From NCBI RefSeq assembly GCF_030908385.1, contig NZ_CP133091.1, positions 124,001 to 188,000 of the forward strand: a stretch of 64,000 nucleotides of DNA, given 5' to 3'. This document shows, piece after piece, positions 60,771 to 64,000 of the stretch (within the stretch, counting starts at the first letter, position 1; each line of letters opens with the position of its first letter). Source of the DNA: Mangrovimonas sp. YM274 (GTDB lineage: Bacteria; Bacteroidota; Bacteroidia; Flavobacteriales; Flavobacteriaceae). Position numbers and translations under genes: made by a program. Under the pieces are notes generated by a model, which saw only the letters and a program-made list of their open reading frames with translations, made no database searches and was not told the origin of the DNA.

Positions 60771-61841
60771 CTATATTTTATCTTTAAATTGATCCATATA
60801 TTTTATAAACCTCAATCCTAACAATGCGAAAAAAGCTAAGGCAAACAATATAATACCGTAATATGACTTATACCCTAGTTTTTTATTAAATAACGATTTA
60901 GTATTTGATATAATTCCCTCGTCCTGCTGACTTGAAATAACCTCTACAATCTTTTTAACATCATCCTTTTTCCTCTGAATGGACACCAATTCACGTCTTA
61001 ATTTAATATCCTCAGAAAACAATTCATATTCTTTTGTTGAACTTTTGTCTCCCGTATTATCAATCAATATACTCGTTTGGGAATTTGGATTTTCGTTCAT
61101 TCTTTCCAAAACTCTTTGATAGACCTTTTGCAAAGAATCAGATTCCTTTAAGGATTCTTTAATCACCCGTTCTTGATATTGCAACTCCGCCAAATCCTTT
61201 TGTTGCTCATTTTTAAAAAACTCTATAGATTCTATATTTTTAATAATCTCTGGAAGAACTTTTTTCAAAAGGCTCTTTTGAGTTGCGCTAACAGTAAGCC
61301 TTTGGTAAGCATAATCATAGTCATATGAATTTTCTAAAAACTTTTCAAAATCAATATTGTCTGCCAAGGTTGAATCAATTTCCTTTTTATACTCATCATA
61401 TACCTTTAACTTTTGGTTCTCGTTTAATACAGATTCCATTTGAAAAGAAACCATATTTCTGGCTTCCTCCAATGTAACATTCAAAGCTGCGGATAAAGAC
61501 TGAAAGTCCTGATCCATGATTAGGTCATTATAATAATTCAAGAGATTATATAAACTCTCACCGGTATCATAATTTTGTTTAATGACTGCATTCGAAGAAT
61601 ATACTGGAGTTGAGGTCTTCTGTTTAAACATTCCGAAACCAAAACCAAGTACTGCAGCTCCTGCTAGAATCAAAATATTCTTTTTAATAAAAAATACTAT
61701 TGCAACAAACAGATAAAAAAGCTTTGTAAATATGGAGCCAATAAAATTGAAAAATTTTGTAAACAGACTCCCAATAAGAGTAAACAATTGTCCCAAATCC
61801 ACTTCTTCAGAAGTGTTAGTTTCCGGTAGGTTTTTATTCAT
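60771..61841 (-). CDS. Wzz-like polysaccharide chain-length/copolymerase protein
   Basis: This 356-residue protein has an N-terminal cytoplasmic segment with an unusual run of hydrophobic stretches (about residues 15-75), then a large periplasmic domain of ~230 residues with coiled-coil character (QKDLAELQYQERVIKESLKE). A C-terminal membrane helix (YYGIILFALAFFALLGLRFI) closes it. This is the layout of Wzz chain-length regulators; no BY-kinase (Wzc) domain or Walker motif is present. It lies directly upstream of rfbB and 12 bases after the DUF6909 gene. Confidence 0.77.
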   Translation of the reverse strand: MNKNLPETNTSEEVDLGQLFTLIGSLFTKFFNFIGSIFTKLFYLFVAIVFFIKKNILILAGAAVLGFGFGMFKQKTSTPVYSSNAVIKQNYDTGESLYNLLNYYNDLIMDQDFQSLSAALNVTLEEARNMVSFQMESVLNENQKLKVYDEYKKEIDSTLADNIDFEKFLENSYDYDYAYQRLTVSATQKSLLKKVLPEIIKNIESIEFFKNEQQKDLAELQYQERVIKESLKESDSLQKVYQRVLERMNENPNSQTSILIDNTGDKSSTKEYELFSEDIKLRRELVSIQRKKDDVKKIVEVISSQQDEGIISNTKSLFNKKLGYKSYYGIILFALAFFALLGLRFIKYMDQFKDKI

Positions 61842-61853
61842 TAGTTAGATATG

Positions 61854-63545
61854 TTAATTTAAAATTTGTTCTAGTATTTTTCTTGTTATTAAATAAGTTG
61901 GTTTGACTCCTGAGCTTCCTAATCCTCCAGAAGCCAAAGTACTCCCTGTCTCTAAAGGATTATCACTAGCGTAGTAAGCATATCTCACTTTGACATCCTT
62001 ACCAATATTCCCTCTCACTCTTGAAGCTGATTGAATTGCTTTTTGATAATGAGCTCCCTCCATTTCCAAGCCAATTACATTCCAAGTAGAATTGTAAAAG
62101 AATTTCAAAATCTCTTTATTCTGAAGTGAGGTTCCTAACACCGTAATCATGGAGCCTTCATAAACGCTAATGCCATGACCTTCCAAATCCTGTTTACACA
62201 GTTCATTGTCAAAAGGATAATTATCCGCCGTTCCTTCAAAAATATGGGCCGATGGAATCATGATATCACCTTTTCCTCCTTCCAAAATACCTGCTTTCCC
62301 CATGATTGATATCGATTCAACTTTTAAATGCTTCTTATAATCCTCAATAATAACAGGCTTCAAGAGTTCGTCCATGGTTTCGTATGCCTGCTCTCCAAAA
62401 GCATAATCCATAACCACAATCACAGGTTTATCCCGTTTCAATTTCTGCTCATCAACTTGAATATCCAATTTTGAAAAATCAATTTTGGAAGTATCAAAAA
62501 TCTGAACATCAATATTGGTTCCTGAACTGTCAGGTATGTACAACATCCCATGTTGCAACGCCTCCTTATTCACTTTATTGCGTAGGGACTCATTGTCTTT
62601 CTTACTCAAGTCCTGATAGACCTCAAAAATATTCTTTTTGGCTAAACTTCCTTTTAAAACACTCGATGTAAACAAGGAATTCATCACACTGTGCATATTT
62701 GCACTTATAATGTGAATTGGACGATCCAACAATTCATTTTCTATTAAAACAGCTTTGATATCATCAGCCCAAATTTCACCATGAATATGGTGTCCCAAAC
62801 GCTCTCTTAGAACTGGCGAAAACGTCACTGTTCTCTTGGTATCACTTACGGTTTCCTCAATTGCCAATTTCCCTAACCAGTAAACAATATGCAATAACCT
62901 GTCTGGCTGCTTAGATGTCGCAAATTGACTATAAATGTGAGTAATCTCATTAAAGGTTCTTCCTAGGATATTAGCTGTATGCGTAATGGCAATTTCCCGT
63001 TCATTTTGGGACAACTTTTCTTCAGATAAAACAGCCTTTTCCAGTTTTACCCAATCCCTAGTCGTAGTTCCTTGTTCATCGACAAGCACTCGATTACTAA
63101 TTTTATGAGATTCAACAAACAAAAAAGTTAAGTGCGTTAGAATATCATATATTTCGGAACGTCCTCTAGTAATCTCAATGTTCATTTGCTCCTCATCGAT
63201 ACGATAACAATTTCTCCTCCTTTTGGCAGGAATAATTGCTTTAAAATGCGAATTTCCATAACCTTCATCACTCGTCAAATTGATAAAGGTACATTCCTCT
63301 ATTCCCAAAGGCAATCTATCAATCACATAAAGCAAGCCTTCCAGCTCTGCCTTTTCATCGGCAATAGAACCATAAATTTCAGGTCTCAACAACAGCAAAG
63401 ACTCCCTAAGAGTTTCTCCAGAAACCCCCATAGGTTTATAGAAGCCCCTATTGAACAAATGTCGCATCGTGATGTACATTTTTTCAATAGCGCTAGAACT
63501 CTCCTGAGCCCTAGTTCTTTCGTGTCTTTTTGCTGTGTTTGCCAT
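61854..63545 (-). CDS. DUF6909-like protein with nucleoside-phosphorylase-like C-terminus
   Basis: This is a 563-residue cytoplasmic protein. The N-terminal ~270 residues are mainly helical (KMYITMRHLFNRGFYKPMGV, ITHTANILGRTFNEITHIYS) and match a Bacteroidota family labelled DUF6909 as far as memory allows. The C-terminal part (about 365-563) resembles purine nucleoside phosphorylases: SIMGKAGILEGGKGDIMIPS, a NVIGLEMEGAHYQKAIQSAS segment with the EMEG motif, and a late ASDNP. If active it could bind or cleave a nucleoside or nucleotide sugar. It has its own -7 promoter element 14 bases upstream and precedes the Wzz-like gene by 12 bases. Function unknown. Confidence 0.75.
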   Translation of the reverse strand: MANTAKRHERTRAQESSSAIEKMYITMRHLFNRGFYKPMGVSGETLRESLLLLRPEIYGSIADEKAELEGLLYVIDRLPLGIEECTFINLTSDEGYGNSHFKAIIPAKRRRNCYRIDEEQMNIEITRGRSEIYDILTHLTFLFVESHKISNRVLVDEQGTTTRDWVKLEKAVLSEEKLSQNEREIAITHTANILGRTFNEITHIYSQFATSKQPDRLLHIVYWLGKLAIEETVSDTKRTVTFSPVLRERLGHHIHGEIWADDIKAVLIENELLDRPIHIISANMHSVMNSLFTSSVLKGSLAKKNIFEVYQDLSKKDNESLRNKVNKEALQHGMLYIPDSSGTNIDVQIFDTSKIDFSKLDIQVDEQKLKRDKPVIVVMDYAFGEQAYETMDELLKPVIIEDYKKHLKVESISIMGKAGILEGGKGDIMIPSAHIFEGTADNYPFDNELCKQDLEGHGISVYEGSMITVLGTSLQNKEILKFFYNSTWNVIGLEMEGAHYQKAIQSASRVRGNIGKDVKVRYAYYASDNPLETGSTLASGGLGSSGVKPTYLITRKILEQILN

Positions 63546-63558
63546 ACTTGTTAACCTA

Positions 63559-63566
63559 CAAATATA
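63559..63566 (-). promoter_or_regulatory. -7 promoter element of the DUF6909-wzz-rfb-cys operon
   Basis: On the minus strand this is TATATTTG, a TAnnTTTG match 13 bases before the DUF6909 start. Because the genes down to cysN follow with gaps of at most 57 bases, it may drive the whole run. Confidence 0.5.
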
Positions 63567-63569
63567 GGA

Positions 63570-64000
63570 CTATTTCGTTAATCCCTGCCCATACAAGGCA
63601 TCCGCAATTTTCCTGTCGTTAGACAATCTTGGAATTTTGTTTTGCCCCCCTAACTTTCCAATGGATTTCATATATTCCGTAAATCCATTCTTTTTGATTG
63701 CCGTTATCTTAAGGGGCCTCAATACTTTACCCTCAATTAAATCGAAATAATAGGTATTTTGCTGCTGAAGGGATTGATCAATTTTAGCTTCCAGTGAAGC
63801 TAAATCCTCTGGAACAGTTTCAAATTCAATAAACCATTCATGATAAGGCAATCCACTTTCTGGATTAATTTGAGGTGCAACTGTAAATTCTGAAATTTCA
63901 ATAGAACTACCTTCCATTCCTTCTTTCAATGCCTGCTCCACTTCCTTGCCAATAACATGTTCTCCAAAGGCCGAAATAAAATGCTTTATCCTCCCTGACA
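63570..64000 (-). CDS. GH3-family adenylating enzyme, C-terminal part (5' end outside window)
   Basis: The minus-strand frame is open to the window edge and encodes the last ~142 residues of a GH3 (auxin-responsive promoter) family acyl-adenylating enzyme. The visible part starts SGRIKHFISAFGEHVIGKEV. It continues with LPYHEWFIEF and a C-terminal KSIGKLGGQNKIPRLSNDRK, a common ending in Bacteroidota GH3 proteins. The adenylate-forming core is off the window. In bacteria the substrate of these enzymes is mostly unknown. Confidence 0.9.
   Translation of the reverse strand, partial: SGRIKHFISAFGEHVIGKEVEQALKEGMEGSSIEISEFTVAPQINPESGLPYHEWFIEFETVPEDLASLEAKIDQSLQQQNTYYFDLIEGKVLRPLKITAIKKNGFTEYMKSIGKLGGQNKIPRLSNDRKIADALYGQGLTK

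Noticed and set aside
1-64000. CRISPR arrays, tRNA or rRNA genes, insertion sequences, prophage
   Set aside because: No regularly spaced repeats, cloverleaf-like segments, transposase motifs or phage genes were seen when reading the gaps and gene products.

Overview
The window looks like the chromosome of a member of the Flavobacteriaceae (phylum Bacteroidota). Many starts lack a Shine-Dalgarno sequence. At least thirteen starts are preceded by the Bacteroidota -7 element TAnnTTTG. Lipoproteins carry acidic residues just after the lipid-bearing cysteine. The gene content (type IX secretion lipoprotein PorW/SprE, F-ATPase operon without atpD/atpC, DUF4292, DUF4254, DUF6341 and DUF6427 families) is typical of that family. 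No tRNA, rRNA, insertion sequence, phage gene or CRISPR array was seen.

Layout. 1-2.9 kb: end of recA, then a small lipoprotein, an ECF sigma factor and a membrane-anchored protein ending in a beta-barrel-like domain, which looks like a dual-membrane-spanning anti-sigma factor. 3-7.9 kb: housekeeping genes (acyltransferase, trpS, dprA, HU/SPOR protein, acyl-CoA thioesterase). 7.9-14.9 kb: a minus-strand envelope cluster (EnvC-like M23 protein, DUF4292 lipoprotein, TPR protein, sugar nucleotidyltransferase, dut, flippase, lipoprotein). 15-23.7 kb: atpB-E-F-H-A-G, preceded by two small membrane proteins (one AtpZ-like), a bactofilin and porW/sprE. 23.8-28.3 kb: a tightly coupled module of a PadR regulator, three small membrane proteins sharing an N-terminal cytoplasmic domain, and an ABC exporter. 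28.5-31.2 kb: a PaaE-like ferredoxin reductase, a GT9 glycosyltransferase and DUF4254. 31.4-36.3 kb: a TonB receptor / DUF4374 lipoprotein / PepSY reductase operon that matches the XusABC siderophore-uptake layout. 36.5-39.7 kb: upp, DUF6427, DUF6341, purD.

39.8-63.5 kb is a large surface-polysaccharide region. Its plus-strand arm has a CapK-like adenylating enzyme, wecB and a glycosyltransferase. Its minus-strand arm runs from a Wzz-like protein through rfbB-A-C-D, cysQ, a double DUF2061 protein and cysC-D-N, then (after a gap) a lipoprotein, Wzx, Wzy, a ligase/polymerase, three glycosyltransferases and the initiating polyprenyl glycosylphosphotransferase. The part from about 44.7 to 53.4 kb is visibly more AT-rich than its surroundings and holds a broken acyltransferase remnant, as expected for a variable glycan locus. 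The genes would make dTDP-rhamnose, ManNAc-type precursors and PAPS, assemble a repeat unit on undecaprenyl phosphate, flip it, polymerise it and control chain length. The window ends with a DUF6909 protein and the 3' end of a GH3-family gene.

No wholly new system is proven here. The most promising targets are the PadR/three-membrane-protein/ABC module, the sigma / dual-membrane anti-sigma pair with its upstream lipoprotein, the sulfate-activation genes inside the rhamnose operon, and several regulatory structures embedded in or between genes.
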